From contig QAIB01000007.1 in assembly GCA_030418545.1 (NCBI GenBank), positions 62,001-126,000 of the forward strand: a DNA stretch of 64,000 bases, given 5' to 3'. The translations under genes and the position numbers were made by a program. The stretch is from Xenophilus aerolatus. GTDB taxonomy: Bacteria; Pseudomonadota; Gammaproteobacteria; Burkholderiales; Burkholderiaceae_C. Each line of letters opens with the position of its first letter. Positions within the stretch are counted from its first letter, which is position 1. Below, piece after piece: positions 49,888-58,695 of this stretch. A model generated the notes under the pieces. The model was not told the origin of the DNA and searched no databases. It saw only the letters and a program-made list of their open reading frames with translations.

Positions 49888-51537
49888 TCACATGCGGAAG
49901 ACGCCGAACTTCGGCTCGGGGATCGGCGCATGCCGCGCGGCGGCCAGGCCCAGCGCGAGCACGCGGCGCGTGTCGGCCGGGTCGATGATGCCGTCATCCC
50001 ACAGGCGCGCCGTCGCGTAGTAGGGGTGGCCCTGGTCCTCGTACTGCCGGCGGATGGGGGCCTTGAAGGCCTCCTCTTCCTCGGCCGACCAACTGCCGCC
50101 CTTGGCCTCGATGCCGTCGCGCTTGACGGTGGCCAGCACGCTCGCGGCCTGTTCGCCGCCCATCACGCTGATGCGCGCGTTGGGCCACATCCAGAGGAAG
50201 CGCGGCGAGTACGCGCGGCCGCACATGCCGTAGTTCCCGGCCCCGAAGCTGCCGCCGATGATGACCGTGAACTTGGGCACGTTCACCGTGGCGACGGCTG
50301 TCACCATCTTGGCGCCGTGGCGCGCGATGCCCTCGTTCTCGTACTTGCGCCCGACCATGAAGCCGGTGATGTTCTGCAGGAACACGAGCGGGATCTTGCG
50401 CTGGCCGCACAGCTCGATGAAGTGCGCGCCCTTCTGCGCCGACTCGCTGAACAGGATGCCGTTGTTGGCGACGATGCCCACCGGCATCCCCTCGATGGAC
50501 GCGAAGCCGCAGACCAGCGTGGCGCCGAAGCGCGCCTTGAACTCGTGGAACTCGCTGCCGTCGACGATGCGGGCGATGATCTCGCGCACGTCGAAGGGCT
50601 TGCGGGTGTCGGTCGGGATCACGCCGTAGAGCTCTTGTGCGTCGAAGGCGGGCGGTGCCACCCTACCCGTTCGGGCTGAGCCTGTCGAAGCCGTCCGCGG
50701 CACTTCGACAGGCTCAGTGTGAACGGAGTGTGATGCATTGAGGTTGGCGACCGCCGAGCGCGCCAGCGCCAACGCATGCAGGTCGTTCTGCGCCAGGTGG
50801 TCGGCTACGCCCGACAGGCGCGTGTGCACGTCGCCGCCGCCCAGGTCCTCGGCCGAGACCACCTCGCCGGTGGCGGCCTTCACGAGCGGCGGGCCGCCCA
50901 GGAAGATGGTGCCCTGGTTCTTCACGATGATGGATTCGTCGCTCATCGCCGGCACGTAGGCGCCGCCCGCCGTGCACGAGCCCATGACCACGGCGATCTG
51001 CGCGATGCCCTGGGCGCTCATGTTGGCCTGGTTGTAGAAGATGCGGCCGAAGTGTTCGCGGTCGGGGAAGACCTCGTCCTGGTTCGGCAGGTTGGCCCCG
51101 CCCGAATCGACGAGGTAGATGCAGGGCAGGCGGTTCTGCTCGGCGATCTCCTGCGCGCGCAGGTGCTTCTTCACCGTCATCGGGTAGTAGGTGCCGCCTT
51201 TGACCGTGGCGTCGTTGCACACGATCACGCAGTCCACGCCGTTCACGCGCCCGATGCCGGTGATGACGCCCGCCCCCGGGGCTGCCCCGTCGTACATGCC
51301 GTGCGCCGCCAGCGGCGAGAGCTCCAGGAAGGGGGTGCCGGGGTCGAGCAACTGGTTCACGCGCTCGCGCGGCAGCAGCTTGCCGCGGGCGGTGTGCTTG
51401 GCCCGCGCGGCTTCGCCGCCGCCCTGCTCCACCTTCGCGAATTGGCCGCGCAGGTCGTCGACCAGCGCGCGCATCGCGGCGGCATTGGCCTGGAACTCGG
51501 CGCTGCGGGGGTTGAGTCTGGATTCGAGTTGGGTCAT
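49888..51537 (-). CDS. liuB: Methylcrotonyl-CoA carboxylase carboxyltransferase (beta) subunit
   Basis: Transfers CO2 from biotin to 3-methylcrotonyl-CoA. It has 549 residues, about 15 more than common. [18 protein letters not shown] and [18 protein letters not shown] are MCC-type motifs; [22 protein letters not shown] is the second oxyanion site. A dispersed palindrome (50667-50726) is translated in frame near residues 270-290 as [18 protein letters not shown], between the N- and C-type carboxyltransferase domains. Start ATG at 51537 beats an upstream one at 51564. Confidence 0.94.
   Translation of the reverse strand: MTQLESRLNPRSAEFQANAAAMRALVDDLRGQFAKVEQGGGEAARAKHTARGKLLPRERVNQLLDPGTPFLELSPLAAHGMYDGAAPGAGVITGIGRVNGVDCVIVCNDATVKGGTYYPMTVKKHLRAQEIAEQNRLPCIYLVDSGGANLPNQDEVFPDREHFGRIFYNQANMSAQGIAQIAVVMGSCTAGGAYVPAMSDESIIVKNQGTIFLGGPPLVKAATGEVVSAEDLGGGDVHTRLSGVADHLAQNDLHALALARSAVANLNASHSVHTEPVEVPRTASTGSARTGRVAPPAFDAQELYGVIPTDTRKPFDVREIIARIVDGSEFHEFKARFGATLVCGFASIEGMPVGIVANNGILFSESAQKGAHFIELCGQRKIPLVFLQNITGFMVGRKYENEGIARHGAKMVTAVATVNVPKFTVIIGGSFGAGNYGMCGRAYSPRFLWMWPNARISVMGGEQAASVLATVKRDGIEAKGGSWSAEEEEAFKAPIRRQYEDQGHPYYATARLWDDGIIDPADTRRVLALGLAAARHAPIPEPKFGVFRM
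50667..50726. repeat. Dispersed palindrome translated in frame in liuB
   Basis: Two 24-bp arms (50667-50690 and 50703-50726), nearly perfect inverted copies around GGCTGAGCCTGTCGAAG, with a 12-bp loop. This is the well-known bacterial palindromic repeat translated as [16 protein letters not shown] in many genomes. Confidence 0.88.
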
Positions 51538-51557
51538 GGAAATCTCAAATTCGGGGA

Positions 51558-51680
51558 CGGACATCCGTACGCGAAGGTCGCAAAAGTTGCGCGAAGGTCG
51601 CGAAGAACAGCCTTCAAAAATCTTTGCCTTCCTTTTGCGCTCTTCGCGGAACCTTCGCGACCTTCGCGTATGGAGGTCCG
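51558..51680. repeat. 122-124 bp palindromic repeat, copy 2
   Basis: Starts CGGACATCCGTACGCGAAGG and ends CCTTCGCGTATGGAGGTCCG. It fills nearly the whole gap between liuB and the acyl-CoA ligase gene. Confidence 0.85.
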
Positions 51681-51684
51681 CTTG

Positions 51685-53361
51685 TCATGCCGTCTTCTCC
51701 TCAGCCAACCCCAGTTCCGTCTTCATCACATCGCGGATCTTGAACTTCTGGATCTTGCCGGTCACGGTCATCGGGAACTCGGTGACGAAGCGGATGTACT
51801 TCGGCACCTTGTAGTGCGCGATCTGGCCCTTGCAGAAGTCGCGGATCTCGTCCTCGGTGGGCTGCTGGCCGGGCTTGGGGATGATCCAGGCGCACAGCTC
51901 CTCGCCGTACCTGCGGTCGGGCAGGCCGACGACCTGCACGTCCTGCACCTTCGGGTGCCGGTACAGGAACTCCTCGATCTCGCGCGGGTAGATGTTCTCG
52001 CCGCCGCGGATCACCATGTCCTTGATGCGGCCGACGATGTTGACGTAGCCCTGCGCGTCCATGGTGGCCAGGTCGCCGGTGTGCATGTACCCCTCGGCGT
52101 CGATGGCCTCGCGGGTCTTCGCCTCGTCGCCCCAGTAGCCGTGCATCACCGAATAGCCCCGCGTGCACAGCTCGCCCGACTGGCCGCGCGGCACCGTGGC
52201 GCCGGATTCTGGGTCGACGATCTTCACCTCCAGGTGCGGCTGCACCGTGCCGACGGTTGACACGCGCAGTTCCAGCGGGGTGTCGGTGCTGCTCTGGCAG
52301 CTCACGGGGCTGGTCTCGGTCATGCCGTAGGCGATCGTGATCTCGCCCAGGTGCATCTGGCTGACCACGCGCTTCATCACCTCGATGGGGCAGGCGGTGC
52401 CGGCCATGATGCCGGTGCGCAGCGACGAGAGGTCGAACTCGGCGAAGCGCGGGTGGTCCAGCTCGGCGATGAACATGGTCGGCACGCCGTGCAGCGCGGT
52501 GCACTGTTCGGCCTGCACCGCCTCGAGCGTGAGCAGCGGGTCGAAACCGTCGTTGGGGTAGACGATGGCCGAGCCGTGCGTGAGGCAGGCCAGGTTGCCC
52601 AGCACCATGCCGAAGCAGTGGTACATGGGCACGGGGATGCACAGCCGGTCCTCGGGGCCGAGCTTCATGCATTCGCCGATGAAGAAGCCGTTGTTGAGGA
52701 TGTTGCGGTGCGTGAGCGTGGCGCCCTTGGGGAAGCCCGTCGTGCCGCTGGTGAACTGGATGTTGATGGGCTCGGTGGCCGTCAGCGTGCGCTGCACCTC
52801 GGCCACGCGCGGGTCGGCCGGGTCACCGCTGGCCAGCAGGGTCGAGAAGCGGGCCAGCGGGATGTCGCCGCCCTCTTCCTCGGCATCGCCGGCACGGTCG
52901 ATCCACCAGATGCTCCTCAGCTGTGGCAGCTTCGCCGCACCCAGCTCGCGCAGCATCGCCAGGTACTCGCTGGTCTTGAAGCGCGGCATGGTCACCAGCG
53001 CCTGGCAGCCCACCTTGTTGAGCGCGTATTCGACCTCGGACGTGCGGTACGCGGGGTTGATGTTGACGAGGATCAGCCCCGCCTTGGCAGTCGCGATCTG
53101 CATCAAAACCCACGCCAGGTTGTTGTGCGACCAGATGCCGATGCGCTCGCCCGGCTTCAGGCCGGAGCGTAGCAGTGCGCTGGCCAGCCGGTTCGACTCG
53201 GCCTGCAGTTCGGCATAGCTGCGCCGCACGCCTTCGTGGCGGCTCACCAGCGCCAGCGCCTCGGGCTGGCGCGCCACCATGGCGTCGAAGAAATCGCCGA
53301 TCGTCTGCTCGATCAGCGGCGGCTCGGTGGCGCCGCGCGCGTAGCTCAGGGCTTCGTTCAT
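51685..53361 (-). CDS. AMP-forming acyl-CoA ligase
   Basis: 558 residues. The P-loop is [27 protein letters not shown] and GYMHTGDLA follow; the catalytic Lys is in [14 protein letters not shown] near the C-terminus. It activates a carboxylic acid as a CoA thioester; in this cluster the substrate may be isovalerate or a medium-chain acid. It lies between liuA and liuB with repeats on both sides. Full length, nothing missing. Confidence 0.92.
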   Translation of the reverse strand: MNEALSYARGATEPPLIEQTIGDFFDAMVARQPEALALVSRHEGVRRSYAELQAESNRLASALLRSGLKPGERIGIWSHNNLAWVLMQIATAKAGLILVNINPAYRTSEVEYALNKVGCQALVTMPRFKTSEYLAMLRELGAAKLPQLRSIWWIDRAGDAEEEGGDIPLARFSTLLASGDPADPRVAEVQRTLTATEPINIQFTSGTTGFPKGATLTHRNILNNGFFIGECMKLGPEDRLCIPVPMYHCFGMVLGNLACLTHGSAIVYPNDGFDPLLTLEAVQAEQCTALHGVPTMFIAELDHPRFAEFDLSSLRTGIMAGTACPIEVMKRVVSQMHLGEITIAYGMTETSPVSCQSSTDTPLELRVSTVGTVQPHLEVKIVDPESGATVPRGQSGELCTRGYSVMHGYWGDEAKTREAIDAEGYMHTGDLATMDAQGYVNIVGRIKDMVIRGGENIYPREIEEFLYRHPKVQDVQVVGLPDRRYGEELCAWIIPKPGQQPTEDEIRDFCKGQIAHYKVPKYIRFVTEFPMTVTGKIQKFKIRDVMKTELGLAEEKTA

Positions 53362-53375
53362 CGTGATGTCTCCAA

Positions 53376-53497
53376 AGACGGATGCAGAACGCGAAAGACG
53401 CGAAGGTTTCGCGAAGGCCGCGAAAAAGACAAACAAAAAGTTTTTCTTCTTTTGCGTCTTTCGCGAAGCCTTCGCGTCCTTCGCGTACGGGTGTCCG
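53376..53497. repeat. 122-124 bp palindromic repeat, copy 3
   Basis: The left end is degenerate (ACGGATGCAGAACGCGAAAG); the right end CTTCGCGTACGGGTGTCCG is intact. It fills the gap between the ligase and liuA. Confidence 0.8.
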
Positions 53498-53500
53498 ATT

Positions 53501-54673
53501 TCAGGACGTCTCCGCAAACAACTCGCGGCCGATCAGCATGCGCCGGATCTCCGAGGTGCCCGCACCGATCTCGTACAGCTTGGCATCGCGCCACAACCGC
53601 TCCACGGGGAACTCCTTGGTGTAGCCCACGCCGCCCAGCGCCTGGATCGCCTCACCGGCCATCCAGGTCGCCTTTTCGGCCGAGTAGAGGATGGCGCCGG
53701 CGGCGTCCTTGCGGAAGGTGCGCGCATGGTCGTTGCGGTCGCAGGCCTTGCCCACGGCGTACACGTAGGCGCGCGTGGCCTGCCAGGTGGAGTACATGTC
53801 GGCGATCTTGCCCTGCATCAGCTGGAACTCGCCGATGCTCTGGCCGAACTGCTTGCGGTCGTGGATGAAGGGGATCACCGCATCCATGCAGGCCGCCATG
53901 ATGCCCAGCGGCCCGCCCGAAAGCACGGCACGCTCGTAGTCCAGCCCGCTCATCAGCACCTTGGCACCGTTGCCCTCGCCGCCCAGGATGTTCTCTTCGG
54001 GCACTTCGCAGTTGTCGAGGAAGAGCGGGTACGTGTTGCTGCCGCGCATGCCCAGCTTGTCGAGCTTGGTGCCGGCCGAGAAGCCCTTGAAGCCCTTCTC
54101 GACGATGAAGGCCGTCATGCCGCGCGCGCCCATTTCGGGCTCGGTCTTGGCGTAGATGACCAGGGTGTCGGCGTCGCCGCCGTTGGTGATCCACATCTTG
54201 CCGCCGTTGAGGACGTAGTAACCGTCCTTCTTTTCGGCCCGCAGCTTCATGCTCACCACGTCGGAGCCGGCGTTGGGCTCGCTCATGGCCAGCGCGCCGA
54301 CGTGCTCGCCGCTCACCAGCTTGGGCAGGTACTTCTTCTTCTGCGCCTCGCTGCCGTTGCGGTGGATCTGGTTCACGCACAGGTTGGAGTGCGCGCCATA
54401 CGACAGGCCGACGGAGGCCGACGCACGCGACACCTCCTCCATGGCCACGATGTGCGCGAGGTAGCCCAGTTCGGTACCGCCGTATTCCTCCTTCACCGTC
54501 ATGCCGTGCAGGCCCAGCGATCCGAGCTTGGCCCAGAGGTCGTGGGGGAACAGGTTGTCGCGGTCGATCTCGGCGGCGCGCGGCGCGATCTCGTGGGCAC
54601 AGAAGTCGGCCACCGCGTCGCGCAGCGAATCGATGGTCTCGCCCAGGTCGAAATTCAGGCCGATCTGGCTCAT
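53501..54673 (-). CDS. liuA: Isovaleryl-CoA dehydrogenase
   Basis: FAD enzyme oxidising isovaleryl-CoA to 3-methylcrotonyl-CoA, the first committed step of this route. It has 390 residues. [32 protein letters not shown] and [19 protein letters not shown] match IVD. The catalytic Glu is expected in [15 protein letters not shown], the IVD-specific position. It is the first gene of the liu run. Electrons go to ETF. Its upstream region to the AraC gene contains repeat copy 4. Confidence 0.94.
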   Translation of the reverse strand: MSQIGLNFDLGETIDSLRDAVADFCAHEIAPRAAEIDRDNLFPHDLWAKLGSLGLHGMTVKEEYGGTELGYLAHIVAMEEVSRASASVGLSYGAHSNLCVNQIHRNGSEAQKKKYLPKLVSGEHVGALAMSEPNAGSDVVSMKLRAEKKDGYYVLNGGKMWITNGGDADTLVIYAKTEPEMGARGMTAFIVEKGFKGFSAGTKLDKLGMRGSNTYPLFLDNCEVPEENILGGEGNGAKVLMSGLDYERAVLSGGPLGIMAACMDAVIPFIHDRKQFGQSIGEFQLMQGKIADMYSTWQATRAYVYAVGKACDRNDHARTFRKDAAGAILYSAEKATWMAGEAIQALGGVGYTKEFPVERLWRDAKLYEIGAGTSEIRRMLIGRELFAETS

Positions 54674-54705
54674 GCGTTGTCTCCTTGAAGGCAGGGGTGC
54701 GGGGG

Positions 54706-54827
54706 CGGACATCCGTACGCGAAGGGCGCAAAGGTTGCGCGAAGGACGCGAAAGAACTTCAGAGGAGAAAAGGCTGTTCTTTTGCGTCCTTCGCGAAGTT
54801 TTCGCGTCCTTCGCGTGCGGATGTCCG
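54706..54827. repeat. 122-124 bp palindromic repeat, copy 4
   Basis: Starts CGGACATCCGTACGCGAAGG and ends CCTTCGCGTGCGGATGTCCG. It lies in the divergent region between liuA and the AraC regulator, so it occupies most of the liuA promoter space. Confidence 0.85.
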
Positions 54828-54907
54828 ATTGCATGCAGCTTACGCCGCCCCTGCCCGCATTTGGCGCCACAATGGTTGCAAATCCCGCCACATCCAGCTG
54901 CCTAGGA

Positions 54908-55933
54908 ATGACCGCATCGACCCTCGTCAAACCGCCCCGCGCGGCCACGCCAATGGCCTTCGTGCAGGCGATCGTCAAGGGGTATGCGCGCCATGGCGTC
55001 GATCCGGGCGCGGCCCTGCGGGCGGCACAGATCACGCCGCGTGAACTGTGGCGGCCGGGTGCGCGCGTGACGGCAGCCCAGTTCGAGGCGCTCAACGAGC
55101 ACGCGATGCAGGAACTCGACGACGAGGCGCTGGGCTGGTTCGGCCGCAAGCTGCCCTGGGGCAGCTACGGCATGCTGTGCCGGGCCTCGCTCACTTCGCC
55201 GAACCTGGGCGTGGCCATCCGGCGCTGGTGCCGCCACCACCGGTTGCTGGTGGACGACATCGCCCTGTCGCTCTCGGTCGCGGACGGCGAGGCCACGGTC
55301 CGCATCGAGGAGCGGCGCGACCTCGGCGCCTTCCGCGAGTTCTGTCTGGTGTCGAGCCTGCGCTTCCTGCACGGCTACGCGAGCTGGGCCATCGATTCAC
55401 GCGTGTCGCTGCGCGCCGCATGCTTTCCGTACCCGGCACCGCCGCACGCGGAGGCCTACCCGCTGATGTTCACCGGCCGCGTGCAGTTCGATGCCGAGCA
55501 GGCGAGCTTCAGCTTCGACGAACGCTACCTGGCACTGCCGATGATGCGCGACGAGCGCGCACTGCGGACCATGCTGCGCCGCGCCCTGCCCTTGACGGTG
55601 CTGCAGTACCGGCGCGACCGGCTGCTGGGGCAGCGCGTGCGCGAGCTCCTGCGCACCCACGGGACGGAACTGACGAACGCCGAGGCGATCGCCACCACGC
55701 TGCATGTTTCCAGCCGCACGCTGCACCGGCAACTGCAGGCCGAAGGTCTGTCGCTGCAGGCGCTGAAGGACGAAGTGCGGCACGAGGCCGCCGTCGACCA
55801 GTTGCGCCGGAGCGAGCGGCCGATCAAGCAGATCGCACTGGCGGTGGGCTTTCGCAACGAGAAGAGCTTCGCGCGGGCCTTTCGCCAGTGGACGGGCATG
55901 ACGCCGGGCGAGATGCGCCGCCGCGGCGCCTGA
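54908..55933 (+). CDS. AraC-family transcriptional regulator
   Basis: 341 residues. The N-terminal arabinose-binding-like domain (PF12625 type: VKGYARHGVDPGAALRAAQI) is followed by a C-terminal double HTH with LHVSSRTLHRQLQAEGLS and IAGSV-like IALAVGFRNEKSFARAFRQWTGMTPGE. It is divergent from liuA, so it probably controls leucine or isovalerate use; most pseudomonads use a MerR-type LiuR instead. The start at 54908 is the best fit to OruR-like proteins; an ATG at 54872 is possible. Confidence 0.88.
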   Translation: MTASTLVKPPRAATPMAFVQAIVKGYARHGVDPGAALRAAQITPRELWRPGARVTAAQFEALNEHAMQELDDEALGWFGRKLPWGSYGMLCRASLTSPNLGVAIRRWCRHHRLLVDDIALSLSVADGEATVRIEERRDLGAFREFCLVSSLRFLHGYASWAIDSRVSLRAACFPYPAPPHAEAYPLMFTGRVQFDAEQASFSFDERYLALPMMRDERALRTMLRRALPLTVLQYRRDRLLGQRVRELLRTHGTELTNAEAIATTLHVSSRTLHRQLQAEGLSLQALKDEVRHEAAVDQLRRSERPIKQIALAVGFRNEKSFARAFRQWTGMTPGEMRRRGA

Positions 55934-55944
55934 AGGCCTGCGCC

Positions 55945-56151
55945 TCAGGCGCCAGCTTCAGTGTGCGGATGCAGCTGCGCGCTGAGTGCGCGCGTGCCGG
56001 CCGCCAGGGCGGCCTCGTAGGACTCGAAGGAGTCTTCCGCGCGGCGCGCGACCTGGGTCGGCGTGCCGTCGGCATCGGTTTCCAGCAGGGTCCACAGGAA
56101 GGCGCCGGGGCTGGCTTCCTGGACCTGGAGTCGCATGGATGGGTGGGTCAT
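55945..56151 (-). CDS. Small protein of unknown function (68 residues)
   Basis: A single small domain: RLQVQEASPGAFLWTLLETDADGTP then EDSFESYEAALAAGTRALSAQL, with a pattern of two to three beta strands and one helix. Acidic and without signal or membrane segment. Starts at 56151 or 56160 are both possible. Convergent with the AraC gene. No family is recognised. Confidence 0.6.
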   Translation of the reverse strand: MTHPSMRLQVQEASPGAFLWTLLETDADGTPTQVARRAEDSFESYEAALAAGTRALSAQLHPHTEAGA

Positions 56152-56231
56152 GGCTGCCATCGTGGGCGCCGGATCGGGGCCTGGCTGTCAGCCGAATTCG
56201 CCGATGCGCGAAGTGGCCGCCAGGACGAGCC

Positions 56232-56534
56232 TCAACGCAGGGAGGCCTGGAAGGAAGGCTGCGAGTTGGGCAGAGGCATCCCCGGCGCCCAGGCGGCCGG
56301 ATCGTGCGTGGGCGGGCGGAAGGTCTGGACCGCCATCATCCCCAGGCGCGTGATCTCGAACACCACCGCAGGTGGCTGTTCCTCCTGCCCGCCCAGGCCC
56401 TGCCGCGCCTGCGGGATCTGCGCACGCACCTGTCCGGCGGCCTGAAGGGCGCGCAGCTTGTCGATGTCCGTCGGGTCGGTGATGCGCACCGGCAGCGGCG
56501 CGCGGGCCAGTGCATGGAGCAGTTCCAGAGGCAT
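56232..56534 (-). CDS. Small protein of unknown function (100 residues)
   Basis: Begins MPLELLHALARAPLPVRITDPTDI, followed by a helix (KLRALQAAGQVRAQI) and a beta-like VVFEITRLGMMAVQTF, then a Pro-rich tail. This pattern suggests a small winged-helix-like domain, but no family is recognised. The start at 56534 is preferred over an upstream ATG at 56597 because the N-terminus is more regular. Confidence 0.6.
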   Translation of the reverse strand: MPLELLHALARAPLPVRITDPTDIDKLRALQAAGQVRAQIPQARQGLGGQEEQPPAVVFEITRLGMMAVQTFRPPTHDPAAWAPGMPLPNSQPSFQASLR

Positions 56535-56649
56535 GCGTGTTCTCCTCGCAGGACCCCGATTTTTCTGCGCTTCACCCACCGAATCAAGATAAGCCATAGG
56601 TGTTAGCGCTTGCTCATGCCCGGGCGCCGTCGCTGGCGCGCCGGCTGCT

Positions 56650-57006
56650 TCAGGCCTGCACCAGGGTCTCGAAGCCGCCCCAGATCATGCGCTTGCTGTC
56701 GAAGGGCATGCCTTCGGTGTCCATGCCCGCAATCCGCGGGTCGGCCATGACCTTGGCATTGACGACGTCGCGGTGCTGGCGCGATTCGTAGGTGATCCAT
56801 GCGAAGACCACCACCTCGTCGTCCTTGAGCTGCACGCTGCGCGGGAAGGAGGTGAGTTCGCCGACCTGGACGTCGTCGGCGATGCACTCGCGGTATTCCA
56901 GCGCGCCGTGCTCGCGCCATACCTGGCCGGCCGTGGTGGCCAGCTGGCGATAGGCCTCCACCTTGTCCTTCGGCACCGGCACCACGAATCCGTCGACATA
57001 GCTCAT
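56650..57006 (-). CDS. DUF1428-family protein
   Basis: 118 residues with the dimeric alpha/beta-barrel ferredoxin-like fold typical of DUF1428: YVDGFVVPVPKDKVEAYRQLA, then VWREHGALEYRECIADDV and PFDSKRMIWGGFE at the C-terminus. Related to YbaA of E. coli. Function unknown. It lies 111 bp after the paralogue operon on the same strand. Confidence 0.9.
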   Translation of the reverse strand: MSYVDGFVVPVPKDKVEAYRQLATTAGQVWREHGALEYRECIADDVQVGELTSFPRSVQLKDDEVVVFAWITYESRQHRDVVNAKVMADPRIAGMDTEGMPFDSKRMIWGGFETLVQA

Positions 57007-57117
57007 CGTGTGTCTCCTGGTTCTGGGAATGCGGGCCATGACGGCCCGGTCCCCGAGTCTAGGGACTTCGATGTGCGCAGGAAGCTCATCCCCACGCACG
57101 GCAGGGCTGCCACGGCC

Positions 57118-57678
57118 TCAGCCCTGCGCATCGGTCTCGTCGACGATCTTCAGTGGCGAACTGGGACGCAGCTGGAAGCGCAGCACGCTGACGCTGTGCT
57201 CCGCCAGCGCCGAGGCGGGCAGCTGGGTGATCTGCAGGCCGTCCTTGACGTCGATGCCGCCGCGCACCTCGACCTCCACGCCGTCCACCAGCATGCCCGG
57301 CACCTTCTTCGCGATCACCTCGGTGTTGACGCGATCGATGCCCGACTTGACCTGCGTCACGAGGTCCTGGATGCCGATCTTCGCGGTCTGGTTCTTCAAC
57401 TGGTCCAGCTCGGCCGCCAGACGCACGTTCCGCTCGGACTGCGCCGCCAGCTCCTTGCGCAGGCCGCCGAGCTCGGCGTCGCGGCTCACCACCGTCTGGG
57501 TCGCCGTGGCGAGCTGCTTCTGCAGCTCGGTGTTGGTGTCGCCCAGTCGCTGGATCTCGGCGTCGCGCACCGCCACCGCCTGCACGGCCTCGTTGAACTT
57601 GCCGCGCACGAAGTCGACGTTGCGGATGCTGGTGTCGTTGATGGTGCCGGGGTCGAAGGGCACGAAACGGGTGGCCAT
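57118..57678 (-). CDS. Coiled-coil member of the paralogue operon, unknown
   Basis: 186 residues. The N-terminus MATRFVPFDPGTINDTSIRN is followed by a heptad-rich coiled coil at residues about 25-95 and then a beta-rich C-terminal domain with VEVEVRGGIDV and SVSVLRFQLRP. The last part resembles the SLLRVTxKPVP segment of the two genes upstream. AAGGAG precedes the ATG. It is the last gene of the six-gene operon, 17 bp after the previous one. No known family; acidic, no signal peptide. Confidence 0.7.
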   Translation of the reverse strand: MATRFVPFDPGTINDTSIRNVDFVRGKFNEAVQAVAVRDAEIQRLGDTNTELQKQLATATQTVVSRDAELGGLRKELAAQSERNVRLAAELDQLKNQTAKIGIQDLVTQVKSGIDRVNTEVIAKKVPGMLVDGVEVEVRGGIDVKDGLQITQLPASALAEHSVSVLRFQLRPSSPLKIVDETDAQG

Positions 57679-57695
57679 GGCGGTGTCTCCTTCGC

Positions 57696-58070
57696 TCAGG
57701 CGGTGGTGCCCGGCGGCGGCACCGGCACGATGCGCAGCTTCAGCGAGCTGGTGCCTTCGGCATTGAACGCGAAGGTGCTGCGGTACTTGGTATTGAAGGG
57801 CGCCACGTACATGCGCGGCGCGGCCTGCGGTGCCTTCTTCTCGAAATGCAGCGCCATGCGCATCTCGACCGTGGCCTCGGGGATCTGGTACCAGGTCACC
57901 TGGTAGCCCAGGGCCTGCAACTCGGGGTGCTCGGCCGCGAGCTGCGTCTGCGATGCCAGCGCCGCGGCATCCAGCTCGCGCTGCGCGGCTGCCACGCCGG
58001 CACTGATCTCGCGCACCATGCTCGACAGCGGCGAGATCAGCACTTCGTCCATGTTCACGTCGGTGGCCAT
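57696..58070 (-). CDS. Paralogue-operon protein, short form (124 residues), unknown
   Basis: The N-terminal half is an amphipathic helical region (ISPLSSMVREISAGVAAAQREL). The C-terminal half has the shared beta core: VEMRMALHFE, then KYRSTFAFNAEGTSSLKLRIVPVPPPG. Compared with its longer paralogues it lacks the middle linker. AGGAG lies before the ATG; it is 9 bp after the previous gene. No signal peptide or membrane segment. Function unknown. Confidence 0.75.
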   Translation of the reverse strand: MATDVNMDEVLISPLSSMVREISAGVAAAQRELDAAALASQTQLAAEHPELQALGYQVTWYQIPEATVEMRMALHFEKKAPQAAPRMYVAPFNTKYRSTFAFNAEGTSSLKLRIVPVPPPGTTA

Positions 58071-58079
58071 GGCATCTCC

Positions 58080-58664
58080 TCAGCGTTCCGTGCGCGTGAC
58101 GACGGGCGGCGTCACGGTCGCGTTGATGGTGACCACGTCCGGCGCGAGGCGGATCGGCGGCGGCACCGGCTTCATCGTCACCCGCAGCAGGCTCGAACCT
58201 TCCGCGGTGTGCGTGTAGGTGCTCTGGTTGCGGAAGTTGACCGGCGCGGCAAAGGCGATGACGCCGCGCTTGCCGAAGCCCGGTCGGCCCTCGGTCTGCG
58301 TGGCGCTGGCCTGCTTGAGGCTCACCGACATCTTCACCTCGATCAGGGCCTCGGTGAACTGGTAGAAGGTCGGCAGCAGTCCGGCCTGCAGCAGCGTGGT
58401 CTTGACCGGCGCCACGGGCTGCTGCGTCACGCTCACGCCGGGCACCGTGACATTGCTGCCGGCCACGGCGAGCGTGGTCGGTGCGGGCGAGATGACCTCC
58501 GTCACCTGCGGAATGAGGTCGATGGCGTTGGCCTCGCTGGCGAGGAATTTGAGCGTGTCGATCGACGCGCGGTCCAGCGCGAGCTGTCCCTCGGCAACGG
58601 CGGCGGCGAGGTCGCGCACCATGTCGGCGATGGGGACGTCCAGAAGTTCCTGTCCTACGGCCAT
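58080..58664 (-). CDS. Paralogue-operon protein, long form B (194 residues), unknown
   Basis: MAVGQELLDVPIADMVRDLA begins an N-terminal helical domain (residues 1-45), followed by a Thr/Val-rich linker, then LLQAGLLPTFYQFTEALIEVKMS and the beta core ending YTHTAEGSSLLRVTMKPVPPP. Closely related to 60127-60771. AAGGAGAA precedes the ATG. The family is shared with other bacteria by memory, but I know of no assigned role. Cytosolic by sequence. Confidence 0.78.
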   Translation of the reverse strand: MAVGQELLDVPIADMVRDLAAAVAEGQLALDRASIDTLKFLASEANAIDLIPQVTEVISPAPTTLAVAGSNVTVPGVSVTQQPVAPVKTTLLQAGLLPTFYQFTEALIEVKMSVSLKQASATQTEGRPGFGKRGVIAFAAPVNFRNQSTYTHTAEGSSLLRVTMKPVPPPIRLAPDVVTINATVTPPVVTRTER

Positions 58665-58695
58665 GGGGTTCTCCTTCGGGTTCGGGGGCAATCGG

